Assembly: GCA_947650365.1 (NCBI GenBank)
Contig: OX393551.1
Location: forward strand, 95,144,697-95,208,696
Source of the DNA: Chamaelirium japonicum
Lineage: Eukaryota; Streptophyta; Magnoliopsida; Liliales; Melanthiaceae
DNA length: 64,000 nt
Reading direction: 5' to 3'
Of this stretch, positions 10,705 through 20,270 are shown in pieces (within the stretch, counting starts at the first letter, position 1; the number at the start of each line of letters is the position of its first letter). Under the pieces are notes generated by a model. That model was not told the origin of the DNA. It saw only the letters and a program-made list of their open reading frames with translations, and did not search any database. Both the position numbers and the translations under genes were made by a program.

Positions 10705-10839
10705 TCAGAGAGCGAAAGGTGCAACGAGAGTGCCGTTCAGCTGTCTGATCAACCGAGAGGGCAAGGAAGTTTGACTATCACGATCAGTTGTAGGTTCAAC
10801 CGATCAAGTAGTAACGGAGAGTTGGACTTTTTGATCGGA
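10705..10839 (-). other. Gypsy 5' leader
   Basis: About 135 nt of untranslated leader between the primer binding site and the gag ATG. No upstream ORF of note was seen. Confidence 0.6.
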
Positions 10840-10856
10840 TCCCACAGACGGCGCCA
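10840..10856 (-). other. Gypsy primer binding site
   Basis: On the minus strand TGGCGCCGTCTGTGGGA begins 3 nt inside the LTR edge. Its first nine bases match the complement of the 3' end of plant tRNA-Asp (recalled as ending ACGGCGCCA); the rest diverges. TGGCGCCGT-type sites are common in plant Tat and Athila elements. Confidence 0.75.
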
Positions 10857-11270
10857 AACTGTGGGGGAAAATCTTCGTGCCGACCCGAAGACCTTCGCAG
10901 CACCAGTCAATCGAAGTTGAAGTTGACGTCGAAGATCGTTGGTCGATCTGTTGATTGAAGTAGAAGCCTTTGATATGTAAACAGAGAGATGCAATCAGAG
11001 ATAATATTGACACGTGAGATGTGATCTCGGAGTTCAGCCGAAGCCTACGTCTCCGTGCTATAGGGAGCAACCCGAATTCACTAACACTTCAGTTGAAGTG
11101 ACCTCGACAGGCCGAGTGTCACTGAAAACCCTATGATCTCTTCTAAGGAGAAAAGAAGATCAAAGAGAGATGGTAGATCAGAAGTTGAAAATCCCAGAGC
11201 TCTGGTTCTGAAAGTCAGATCTCAGAGTGGAAATCAAAATTTTCGGATCCTTTTACATTCGAAGGCTCTG

Positions 11271-11280
11271 CTATTTATAG
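11271..11280 (-). promoter_or_regulatory. LTR TATA box
   Basis: The minus-strand sequence CTATAAATAG sits in mid-LTR, so transcription would start about 30 nt further along the minus strand, near 11245, and run into gag. Confidence 0.7.
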
Positions 11281-11395
11281 GATTCTCTGGGAGGAATTCC
11301 GGGGCAAATGGCGGTTTTCCGCTGTCGTATCTGGGATTCTCCAGGTAAAGCTGGTGGGCTCCGCTGCCGTCTTCTGGGGGTTTCTACAGACTCGT

Positions 11396-11608
11396 GGGCC
11401 TATCGGACAGGGCCGATGGGTCCCACGGTGGCCCTCATGGGCCCACCAGGCAGGGCCGGTGGGTCCCGTGGTAGTCTTCGTGGGCCCACCAGGCAGGGCC
11501 GGTGGGTCCCGTGGTAGTCTTCGTGGGCCCACCAGGCAGGGCCGGTGGGTCCCGTGGTAGTCTTCGTGGACCCACCAGGCAGGGCCGGTGGGTCCCGTGG
11601 TAGTCGGT
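11396..11608. repeat. 43-bp GC-rich tandem repeat in the LTR U3 region
   Basis: Near-identical units at 11439, 11482, 11525 and 11568 are preceded by a diverged unit from 11396. Each contains a GTGGGCCC-type and a GTGGGTCC-type word. Both fit GTGGGNCC, the complement of the class I TCP-factor site GGNCCCAC. The block is just upstream of the LTR TATA box, so it may be an enhancer. The period is not a multiple of three, so the collagen-like reading frames across it are not genes. Confidence 0.85.
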
Positions 11609-11636
11609 ATACTTCTGCCAAAATTTGCACCCACAA

Positions 11637-12517
11637 GGTTTGGATTTGATCGAATCGTCATCGGATCGGCATCCGATAATTCGTACTTGCAATTATTCCG
11701 TATTTCGGACTTGCTAGCGAGTTCTAATTGGATATTTGAACAATTTACGCTTCGATTCACCGATTTAGAGTCTAAGTATTGGAAAATCATAAGTTAGCGT
11801 GTTTTGGATATGAAATAGGTTTGGATTCGATCGGATCATCATCGGATCGGCATTCGATAATTCGTAGTTGCAATTATTCCATATTTAGGACTTGCGAGCG
11901 AGTTCTAATTGGATATTTGAACAATTTATGCTCCGATTCTTCGATTTAGAGTCTAAGTGTTGGAAAATCATAAGTTAGCGTGTTTCGAAATTGAAATAGG
12001 TTTGTATTCGATCGGATCGTAATCGGATCGGCATCCGATAATTCGTACTGGCAATTATTCCGTATTTCGAACTTGCGAACGAGTTCTAAATGGATATTTG
12101 AACAATTTATGCTCCGATTCACCGATTTAGAGTCTAAGTGTTGGAAAATCATAAGTTAGCGTGTTTCAGATTTGAAATAGGTTTAGATTCGATCGGATCA
12201 TCATCGGATCGGCATCCGATAATTCGTACTTGTAATTATTCTGTATTTTGGACTTTCGAGCGAGTTCTAATTGGAAATTTGAACAATTTACGCTCCGATT
12301 CACCGATTTAGAGTCTAAGTATTGGAAAATCATAAGTTAGCGTGTTTCGAATTTGAAATAGGTTTGGATTCGATCGAATCATCATCGGATCGGCATCCGA
12401 TAATTCGTACTTGCAATTATTCCGTATTTCAGAATTGCAAGCGAGTTCTAATTAGATATTTGAACAATTTACGCTCTGATTTACCGATTTAGAGTCTAAG
12501 TGTTGGAAAATCATAAG
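11637..12517. repeat. 181-bp tandem repeat, five copies
   Basis: Units beginning GTTTGGATTCGATCGGAT-like start near 11637, 11819, 11999, 12180 and 12361, each 180-182 bp. The array stops abruptly near 12517 after AAAATCATAAGT. Unit length is near that of one nucleosome, as in many plant centromeric or subtelomeric satellites, but five copies next to other elements could also be a local element-derived repeat. The gypsy LTR appears to be inserted at its left edge. Confidence 0.9.
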
Positions 12518-12594
12518 TGTGATAATATGATCTAAACTCAAATTAGTAAGATTCATATTTTTTACTAATATTATAAAGATTAGTAAGTACCTGA

Positions 12595-14321
12595 TCATGA
12601 GCATGAGCCACCACTAGACTGGCTTATGAAGTCATTAAGCCGACGCTCTAGTTCCCTGCGAGCTTCTCTTTCCTCATCGAGGGCCTTCTTCTCCGCCTCA
12701 ATCCTACGCTCGAGGGCCTGCCTCTCCGCCTCAACCCTCTGCTCGAGGGCCTGTCTTTGCTCTCGCTCTGCCTCAAACCTCTGCTCGAGGGCCTGCCTCT
12801 TCTCTCGCTCCACGTCTAGCGCAGACTGCAACTGAGTGATAGCACAGGTCTGGGTGTTCCGTGCCCTCGAGCGCATACCCTCTCGTCCAAAGTAGGAGGA
12901 GGGCATGACTCCAAGGCCCGTACAGAGGACACAGCCGTGCGTGGTAGGTCTGAGCACAGTATCCATCGCTAAGTCGACAGATACTGAGCTGGAGGAGGAG
13001 CCGGCCTCGCCCGACGGGGTCACCAGAAGTCGCATCCTCTCCTATATGAAAACAACCAATGATATTCAATGATATTTTATGGCATACGTATAAGAATATA
13101 TTAACAATAATTTAATTACTTATCACTTGCGAGGCAACCCTGTCGTCTAGAAATGCCCCATCGGTACGCTGCCTCCTAGAGGCCTCAAAAAGGTCAATCT
13201 GATTAGGCTCGTGGCCCAAGGACTGTGTCTGTTGGACATATAAAATAAATAGATGAGTTAATATAACATATATAGAGCTTTAAATAATAACAATGTTTGT
13301 ATCATTTACCAACTGCTGGGCAAGCTGGGGCATGGAGGTCCTCCCCTTCATTGGAGCAGGTGTCGTCGAGGCATTTCTATTCTGCTTGCGTTTACGTGAA
13401 CTCGCCTGTGTCAATCGATTAAATTTTGAAACATCAATACAAATTTTTAGTATAACATTAAAACAAGTACGAATCAATAAAATTATAATTATACCTGAAA
13501 GTGAGGGGTGGCCCAGTGAGCGACCAAAAACTGTAGAACGTGTAGCGGTGGGGCGTCTCTCGTCCCAGCCACAGCTTGCAACTCCTCAGCCGGCTGGCCG
13601 ACCAAGTAACCGTAGAGCTGGTAAAGCTCGTGACGGAAATCCCTGTACCGCTCACCCATCATCTTCCACAAGTCCTCTCGATGGGAGTCGGTTTCTATGT
13701 TCTCCTATTTAAATTTCTCCTGTAAAATCAATTTAGAAACAAGTCATTTTATCAAATCAAATTATAAAGAAGTACGATATTATTCTAAAATGCTTTAATG
13801 AAACTAACGTACCAAAAACACCTGATACATCCTCTCCTTATAGGATGCATCAATGTTCTTCCACCCCCTTAACCCCACAATCGGGGTATTCCTCTCCTCC
13901 CGTACTATCAACCGACCCACGTGGCGGCGTCAGAAGCGTGCTCGCCTACAAAGGTCCTGCCGCTCTACTGTAGGGCAAGCGGCTCACGTAAGGTCGACAA
14001 GCACCAGGCCGTCATCATGCCCCGGTCGCCTACGTACCTGGTGATCCTCGACCCTGCAAATAAAATATACATTAGTACTGAACAAGTATTTACAACATGT
14101 ATAAAACTTTAGATCTAAACATTACCTGTAGGCGTAGACGCTGTAGCCGAGTGCTGAGCACTGCTCGAAGCTCCAGAGGCTACGACCACATCAGGAGCTG
14201 GAGTGGAGAGAGTAACAACACTACCAGATCCGGACAGCTCAGCCTCGGACCCTGGGGTGGTAGCCGGAGCGCTCCGAGTTACCCCACCCCTGCCTCTACG
14301 AACCCTCAACCGTGATGCCAT
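12595..14321 (-). pseudogene. Ptta/En/Spm-type plant transposase gene (second CACTA gene), six exons
   Basis: GT-AG exons on the minus strand: 14321-14126, 14053-13813, 13704-13495, 13405-13310, 13228-13127 and 13041-12595. Exons 3-6 join in phase 0. Recognisable pieces are HVGRLIVREERNTPIVG and GWKNIDASYKERMYQVF (exon 2), DLWKMMGERYRDFRHELYQL (exon 3), SRKRKQNRNASTTPAP (exon 4) and GHEPNQIDLFEASRRQRTDG (exon 5). The C-terminus is a coiled coil of Glu/Arg/Ala repeats (about 12600-12840). This layout fits the plant En/Spm-associated family. Exon 2 has two in-frame TGA codons (13986-13984 and 13932-13930), and exon 1 joins with a one-base phase mismatch, so exon 1 or its splice site may be wrong. 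Confidence 0.7.
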
Positions 14322-14585
14322 CTGAAATAGTTTAAATTACATATGAAACAGTAAGATTTACATACGAAACAATATGAAACAGTTTGATTTACATATAAAA
14401 TAGTATAATTTATAAAACAATATGAAACGGTTTGATTTATATATGAAACGGTATGATTTACATATGAAACAGTTTGATTTACATATGAAACAGTATAAAA
14501 TTATATGATATATATATATAAAATAATATGATTTATATATGAAACAATTTGATTTAAATATGAAACAATTTGATTTACATACGGT
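14322..14585. repeat. AT-rich minisatellite between the two CACTA genes
   Basis: Irregular repeats of about 22-27 bp with core TATGAAACAGTTTGATTTACA run through about 14340-14580. No coding content was seen. Confidence 0.75.
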
Positions 14586-17500
14586 TTAGTCATTTTCTGT
14601 CTCATCTCTGTCACTCTCATCGCATCCCTCATCTATCATTTGATCTGCATTCGCTGTCCAGTTTATATTGTCGACCTCTTTATTTTCGTCGTGCACTGCG
14701 TCGATAATGATTATCTCATCATTCTGGTATGCATCCAAATCATCATCGACGACCCCCACATCCTTGTCTCCCATGTCATAAAAATCACTGGGTGGTGACC
14801 TGACTATAAATTGCCAACCTGGAGAGGTATTATCCGGTGCATAAAATATCTATTCCGCTTGAGAGGCAAGAATGAATGGATCTTGATATTGGGTATTCAA
14901 TCTCTTACCAGTGTTGATGCTGATAAAACCATATTTATCAACATTATAACCAGTCCCGTGATTATTAACATCATACCAATCGCATTTGAATAATACGATC
15001 CGATTTTGGCCAAGGAATTTAATCTCGAGAATCTCATTGAGGAGGCCGTAGAAGTTGATATTTCCTAATTCTTCTTGCTCACCGTTGACGACAACCCCAC
15101 TATTTTGTGTTCTTCGTGATTTTTCACTATCTTTCATCCGAAATCTATAACCGTTCACGATATAACCATCGAACGATATTGCATCTTACAAAGGACTATA
15201 AGATAAGCGCCAGAGATCCTCATTCATCAGCGGATCGTGGTTGTCATGCAGCTCTTGTGCCTATAATAACCACATGACATTCATGATATGAACACATAAT
15301 TATTGTTCGGTAATGGATGTCAATAAACTTCAGTAATGATATGAATACTTACGTGTTTCTCGAACCACGATGGGAATTCACGATCATGAATTTGTGGAGC
15401 ATTTCGAGTACCCCGATTATTAATGATGGCTTTATGCATCCTATTTTATAGGTTTGAATTAGATTATAATTAGCACATATACTTAATGAATGGACTGAAA
15501 GAATGAGTAAATGATCGTAAAATGCTTACTCAATGAATGGCCACACTTCATCATATTGGCGCAATACATACATATGTGCCTGTTGAATCTCATGTATAGA
15601 CAATCGATGGGTTTTGCCTCCTCCTACCGGTCTACCCATTTCGAAAAATATAGACAGACCCCCATCGAAGTCTATTGGAACACCGTCATAGTTCCGCTCA
15701 AGTTGATTGAATCGCGTGTCTATACCATGTAGGTATCTTGAGCAGAATGTTAGACATTCTTCTGCTAGGTATCCTTCAGTAATTGATCCCTCTGGACGAC
15801 TTTTATTATGAACATATGATTTCAATATTCGCAAGTACCTAATTTGAGAAAAAGTAATTATGGATAAATACATCAAGAACGATTAAATACATTAAAAAAT
15901 AAGACGAGACGATTACCTCTCGATAAAATACATCTAGCGGTAATGAACTGAGCCGCCAAGTTTAGCCTCATTTGCCAAGTGAACGGTCAAATGCACCATG
16001 ACATCAAAGAAGGAAGGAGGAAATATCATCTCTAGCTTGCACAATGTGATCGCAATATCCCTCTCCATCTGATCAAATTGGTCCAGTCTAAGTACCTTCG
16101 AGCACAACTATCTGAAAAAAGTGCTGAGCTCAATTAACGAACCGGACACCTGTTCGGTTAAATTCCCACGTATAGCAAGAGATAACAATTGCTGCATAAG
16201 AACATGACAATCGTGGCTCTTTAATTCAGACAACTTCCGACCGTTCTCTTGCACGCATCGTGCGATATTCGAAGAATAACCGTCTAGCATTTTCACAGAC
16301 CGTAGGAATGCACATAAGGCTGCCTTTTGCTGTGAGCTCATGGTGTAGCATGCAACTGACAACACATACTTATCCCCAATCTCTAAGGGATGAAGTGATT
16401 TTTGGATGCCCAACTCCTTAAGATCGAGACGAGATTTAAGATTATCCTTCGTCTTACCGTCGACATTCAGCAGTGTTCCTATAATGTTGTCACACATATT
16501 TTTCTCGATATGCATGACATACAAGTTATGCCGCAAGAGTAGGCTGCTACAGTACGGTAGTTTAAACAAAATACTCTTCTTCTTCCAGTTATGCTCATGC
16601 GTAGAATCTTCATACGTTCTCTTCTTTTTACCTTTCCCAAGTGCCACGGTATCAAGCTGATCCAATTCGCACAAGACTTCTACCCCCGAAAGCTGCTCCG
16701 GGGCCTTTGCAAGTTCCTTCTTGCCGTTGAACGCTCTTTTGTTCTACCTCTACTTATGGCCGTCAATAAGGAATCTTCGATGGCCCATATAACAGAACTT
16801 GCCTCTGTTCTTTAACCATAATGAATCTGTCTCCTTATTGCATGTAGGGCATGCCAATTTTCCTTTAGTACTCCACCCGGATAAGTTGGCATATACAAGA
16901 AAATCGTTGATGGTCCATAGAAGTGCCGCATGTATCCGAAAATTCTGGCGCAACGAGGCATCATACGTATCGGCCCCAACTTCCCATAACTCGTTCAACT
17001 CCTCAATCAACGGCTGCAAGTAAATGTCAATATCATGACCAGGCGACCTGGGTCCGGGAATGAGCAAGGAGAGCATTATGTATGGCTTTTTTAAGCACAT
17101 CCAGGTAGGCAAATTGTATGGAACTAGGACAACTGACCAAATACTGTAAGACATACTCATATTCCCAAAGGGATTAAAACCATCGCTAGCAAGCCCTAAC
17201 TTGACGTTGCGAACTTCACATACGAATTCAGGATAGGTATGATCAAAATCTTTCCACGTCAGAGAGTCGGCCGGATGTCTCATAACCCGTCATCTGTATG
17301 TTCTCGTGCATGCCACCTCATGTGCTCAGCAGTCTTCGATGACATAAACAACCTCTGAAGCCTGTCCCTAAACGGAAAGTATATAAGAACCTTTGCAGAT
17401 ACATTTTTCTTTCTTCGATTGGTACTAGACTCGGCATCCGTCTCTTTATATCTCATTGCTCCGCATATGTGGCATGACTGCGCATGTTCGTACTCTTTCT

Positions 17501-18185
17501 GGTACAACATATAATCGTTCACGCGTGCATCAATTTTCTCATAACCCAGACCGAGATCTTTAATTGTCTTCTTCGCCTTGTAGAATGATTTCGGTACTGT
17601 CTCACCTATAGGAAAAGCCTCTTTCAGCAACTCTACCAATATATTAAATGACTTATTACTCCAACCATTGAGGCACTTCAATTGAAGAAGCTTTATAGTG
17701 AAAGAGAGTTTTGAAAACTTCTCACACCCCGGGTATGGAGGTTGTTCGGCATCCTTAAGCAATCTGTAGAACTTGTCCGCTTCAATATTGGGCTGATCAC
17801 CTGACGGAGTTACCGTGCCTATTCCACCTTGCAAATCATGTATCATACCCTGCATGTCATCGTCATCGTCTGTATTAATATTATCATCAGTGATCACTGT
17901 ATTTGCAATTTCACCATGAGCTGCCATGGGGACTGCATCTAGCTCCTCACCGTGTGAGAACCAACGGGTATAGCTAATGTCAATGCCACGCATTACCAGA
18001 TCAACCTCACATTCCTCTCGAACCTTCCTAGTCACCCTTTCGCAGTCTATACAGGGACACACAATTTTTTCATCAAGCGGTGCAAGACGCTCAAATGCAA
18101 AATCTAGAAATTTCCTGACTCCTTCTCTGTACTCTTGGCTCATACGATTCGAATTACGCATCCAACTCTTATCGATCAAAGACAT
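14586..18185 (-). pseudogene. TNP2-type CACTA transposase with DUF4218 and DUF4216-like regions
   Basis: The N-terminus (ATG at 18185) carries a transposase-associated region with CPCIDC and RWFSHGEE. The TNP2 core (about 17600-16000) includes LGLASDGFNPFGNMS and LSGWSTKGKLACPTC. A DUF4218-like part follows (ITLCKLEMIFPPSFFDVMVH), then DUF4216-like sequence (INFYGLLNEILEIKFLG) and an acidic tail. Introns: 15839-15916, 15441-15529 and 15261-15352, all GT-AG. Damage: a one-base shift at about 17283, TAG at 16752-16750, 16746-16744, 16110-16108, 15936-15934 and 14852-14850, and TAA at 15188-15186. Several stops fall where relatives have Gln or Trp. The protein would bind CACTA ends and cut and paste the element; this copy cannot encode it intact. 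Confidence 0.88.
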
Positions 18186-18700
18186 CTTCGTCTATCTGGC
18201 TATACAACACCTGAAGTAATTTCAAACAATGTTATATGACTCCGTACAATTTCGGTTTCGGTTCCCGGGTATGGAACACCGAACCAAAACTTCTACAGGC
18301 CATCCATATCCCTAATGGATGGGTGTATTATGATGAGTAGACTAGTCATATAGTAAACCTAGGGTTGGTGGCCAGTATTTGAACTGCTGATAGTCCGAAT
18401 GCTAGGCATAGCACCGAAGTTATGCGATAGTAAGTCAACAAGTTAGGGAGTCTCGTCAAGTAAACACTTGGGGTCTGACGGTTCTCTCTGTCGCTCGAGT
18501 AGATTTATGGCTTTACCTCATATCACACCGAACCGACAAAAACCGACTATTTCAATTTCGGTTTCGGTTTCGGTTTCGGTTTTGGTTTCGGTTTCGGTTT
18601 TGATTTTTCGTAAACCGAAAAAAATATAACCGACAAAACCCACACCGAAACCGACCGACAAAACCGACGCTCACCCTAGTCTAAAAACTACATTTTGCCC
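18186..18700. repeat. Upstream filler with (TTTCGG)n tract
   Basis: No coding signal. A TTTCGG/TTTTGG hexamer run lies at about 18555-18605, with complementary CCGAAA-rich words on either side (18270-18290 and 18610-18665). The segment between (18300-18530) shows nothing recognisable. It may be a small decayed repeat with TTCGG-rich ends. Confidence 0.5.
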
Positions 18701-18709
18701 CCCATTCCC

Positions 18710-19200
18710 CCATTCAATTCAGTTTTGATAGGATAAAAATTACCAAATGAGGGAATTAAGTAGATGATAAAAGGGGTATTGTGCAAACTAGGACTCTCAA
18801 TTGGGCCGGGCTTGCTCGATACCCGCCCGTCCGACCCGAAAAAATTTGGGCTGAGCCTTAAATGGGTTTGGGCTGGGCCGAGTTCGGACATAATTTTATA
18901 CCCGAAAATCAATTCGGATTGGGATCGGGCCAGGTTCAGCCCAGCCCATATTCAGCCCGAACCCGAATGCATATATATTCAATTAAAAAACCCATACCCT
19001 TTCCCAATTTGGGATTCCCATTTCTCCCAGGTTCAGCCCAGCCCATATTCAGCCCGAACCCGAATGCATATATATTCAATTAAAAAACCCATACCCTTTC
19101 CCAATTTGGGATTCCCATTCGCCCTATTCAATTCAGTTTTGATAAGATAAAAATTATCAAATAAGGGAATTCAGTAGATGACAAAAGGGGTATTATGCTA
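18710..19200. repeat. Nested direct repeats
   Basis: Two nested duplications are visible. A 70-75 bp segment (TTCAATTCAGTTTTGATA...GGGGTATT) occurs at about 18714-18787 and again at about 19128-19198. Between them a 93-98 bp segment (CAGGTTCAGCCCAGCCCATA...) occurs at about 18930-19024 and 19028-19121. The intervening sequence is rich in GGGCC/GCCCGAA words, as in many small plant repeats. No gene was seen. Confidence 0.75.
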
Positions 19201-19224
19201 ACATTTCAAACTTTAGTATGCAAT

Positions 19225-19690
19225 TTGGAACAAATTAACCTAAGGGTGAAAGGGAGGAGGAGGAGGAGCTCACCAGAGATGGTCGGCAGGCCTCGAGGAG
19301 AAGGAGGAGCACTGGCGTCGCAGTCGGTGGCACGAGAGAGAGGAGGGGTGGTCGGAGGTGCAAGGGAGGGGATGGGTGGCCGGCCGGAGGGGGGGTTTAG
19401 ATCGAGAGAGAGAGAGAGGGAAGGGAGGAAGTAGAGAGAGAGAGAGAGAGAGAGGGAAGGGAGGCCGGGGAGGGGGGGAGGAAATAGAGAGAGAGAGAGG
19501 GCCGGGAAGCCGGGGAGGGGCGGAGGTCAGGAGGGGGATGGGTGGCCGGAGGGGATCGCCGGGCTGCTGAAGGGGGACGGGGTTACCAGACGTGGGTTGG
19601 GTCGGTAAGAGAGAGAGAGAGATCGAGAGAGGGGCGCCAGAGGGGTTAGGTCGAAACAGAAAGAGAGAAATGGCTCACTGGGGTGTATAA
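19225..19690. other. GA-rich CACTA 5' region with (GA)n microsatellites
   Basis: Plus-strand purine-rich sequence with (GA)n runs at about 19403-19421, 19433-19455, 19484-19498 and 19604-19622. ORFs here are Arg/Gly/Glu low-complexity and unsupported. It lies between the transposase start and the subterminal repeats. Confidence 0.55.
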
Positions 19691-19694
19691 TTAA

Positions 19695-20258
19695 AGGATT
19701 TTTACCGACGGAGTTTATTATACCGTCGGTATAAAGTTATTATACCGACGGTAAAATAATGTCCGTCGGTAAAAATGTACGACGAAACACTGGGTTCCAT
19801 TTTTTCTAGAGAGCCGGAAAAAACCCTGAGTTTCGTCGTCGAGTTTTACTGACGGACATTATAATACCGTTGGTATAATAACTTTATACCGACGGTAAAA
19901 TAATATCCGTCGGTAAAACTCAACGAAGAACTCAGGGTTCCATTTTTTTCAGAGAGCCGGTAAAAACCCTGCGTTTTGTCGTTACATTGTACCGAAGGAC
20001 ATTATGTAACCCTCGGTATAAAGTCATTATACCGACGAAATTATATTTCCGTCGGTATAAAGTAATTATACCAACGGACATATTAGTTTCCGTCGGTAAA
20101 GATGACTTTACCGACGGATAGTATATCACCGTCGGTAATAAATATGCAAAAAAATTAAAAAATATCTTAGTTATAATACCGACGGAAACTACTATTATCG
20201 TTGGTAAAATGTATATTATTACCGACGGAAATAGAAATTTCTGTCGGTAAATAACCTA
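19695..20258. repeat. CACTA subterminal repeats
   Basis: Many copies of TACCGACGG or its complement CCGTCGGTA occur in both orientations, often as short inverted pairs around TATAAAGT. A longer direct repeat (GGGTTCCATTTTTT...AGAGAGCCGG) occurs near 19792 and 19934. Such short motifs near the ends are the binding sites for the element's DNA-binding protein in En/Spm elements. Confidence 0.88.
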
Positions 20259-20270
20259 TTTCTTGTAGTG
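20259..20270 (-). repeat. CACTA terminal inverted repeat, right end
   Basis: Minus-strand CACTACAAGAAA begins at 20270. The next base outward starts sequence of the 44-kb array. Confidence 0.85.

Larger units (their letters stand above)
1..11635 (-). mobile_element. Tat-lineage Ty3/gypsy LTR retrotransposon, 3' end beyond window
   Basis: Seen: read on the minus strand, the order is LTR (11635-10860), primer binding site, gag, protease, RT, RNase H, a second RNase H, integrase, spacer, a gene on the opposite strand, and tandem repeats running off the left edge. Known: the dual RNase H, the lack of an integrase chromodomain, an extra antisense ORF between pol and the 3' LTR, and tandem repeats in that region are all described for the plant Tat/Ogre/Retand group. 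The 3' LTR must lie left of position 1, so full length and LTR identity cannot be measured. The frame is intact apart from nonsense codons, which suggests a fairly recent copy disabled by point substitutions. Confidence 0.9.
10860..11635 (-). mobile_element. Gypsy 5' LTR, 776 bp
   Basis: In plus-strand reading it starts TGTGGGGGAAAAT at 10860 and ends TTTGCACCCACA at 11635, so the termini are a 6-bp inverted repeat TGTGGG/CCCACA with canonical TG...CA. The inner edge lies against the primer binding site. The outer edge is where the 181-bp tandem repeat resumes. The five bases outside are AGGTT, the predicted target-site duplication; the other copy would be left of the window. Confidence 0.8.
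12518..20270 (-). mobile_element. CACTA (En/Spm) DNA transposon, decayed, left terminus not found
   Basis: Right terminus: minus-strand CACTACAAGAAA at 20270-20259 with subterminal TACCGACGG motifs inward to about 19700. Two element genes lie on the same strand: a TNP2 transposase and a Ptta/En/Spm-type gene. The bases outside the right end, TCT at 20271-20273, should be one copy of the 3-bp target duplication. No CACTACAAG was seen at the left within 12500-12620. The true left end is therefore deleted, or lies left of the window with the satellite and gypsy element nested inside; 12518 is only a provisional edge. Confidence 0.8.

Noticed and set aside
11275..11790. Gly/Pro-rich collagen-like ORFs on both strands
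   Set aside because: They come from the 43-bp tandem repeat in the LTR; the period shifts frame each unit and the same pattern appears in several frames.
12535..12592. TTAGTAAG...TTACTAA inverted words as the missing CACTA left terminus
   Set aside because: They do not contain CACTA, do not match the right terminal repeat, and lack TACCGACGG motifs nearby.
18555..18605. TTTCGG hexamer run as a possible interstitial telomere
   Set aside because: The plant telomere unit is TTTAGGG (7 bp); this run is six-base TTTCGG/TTTTGG and short.
19195..19570. Arg/Gly/Glu-rich ORFs
   Set aside because: They are translated (GA)n and GGAGG low-complexity sequence with no conserved motif.
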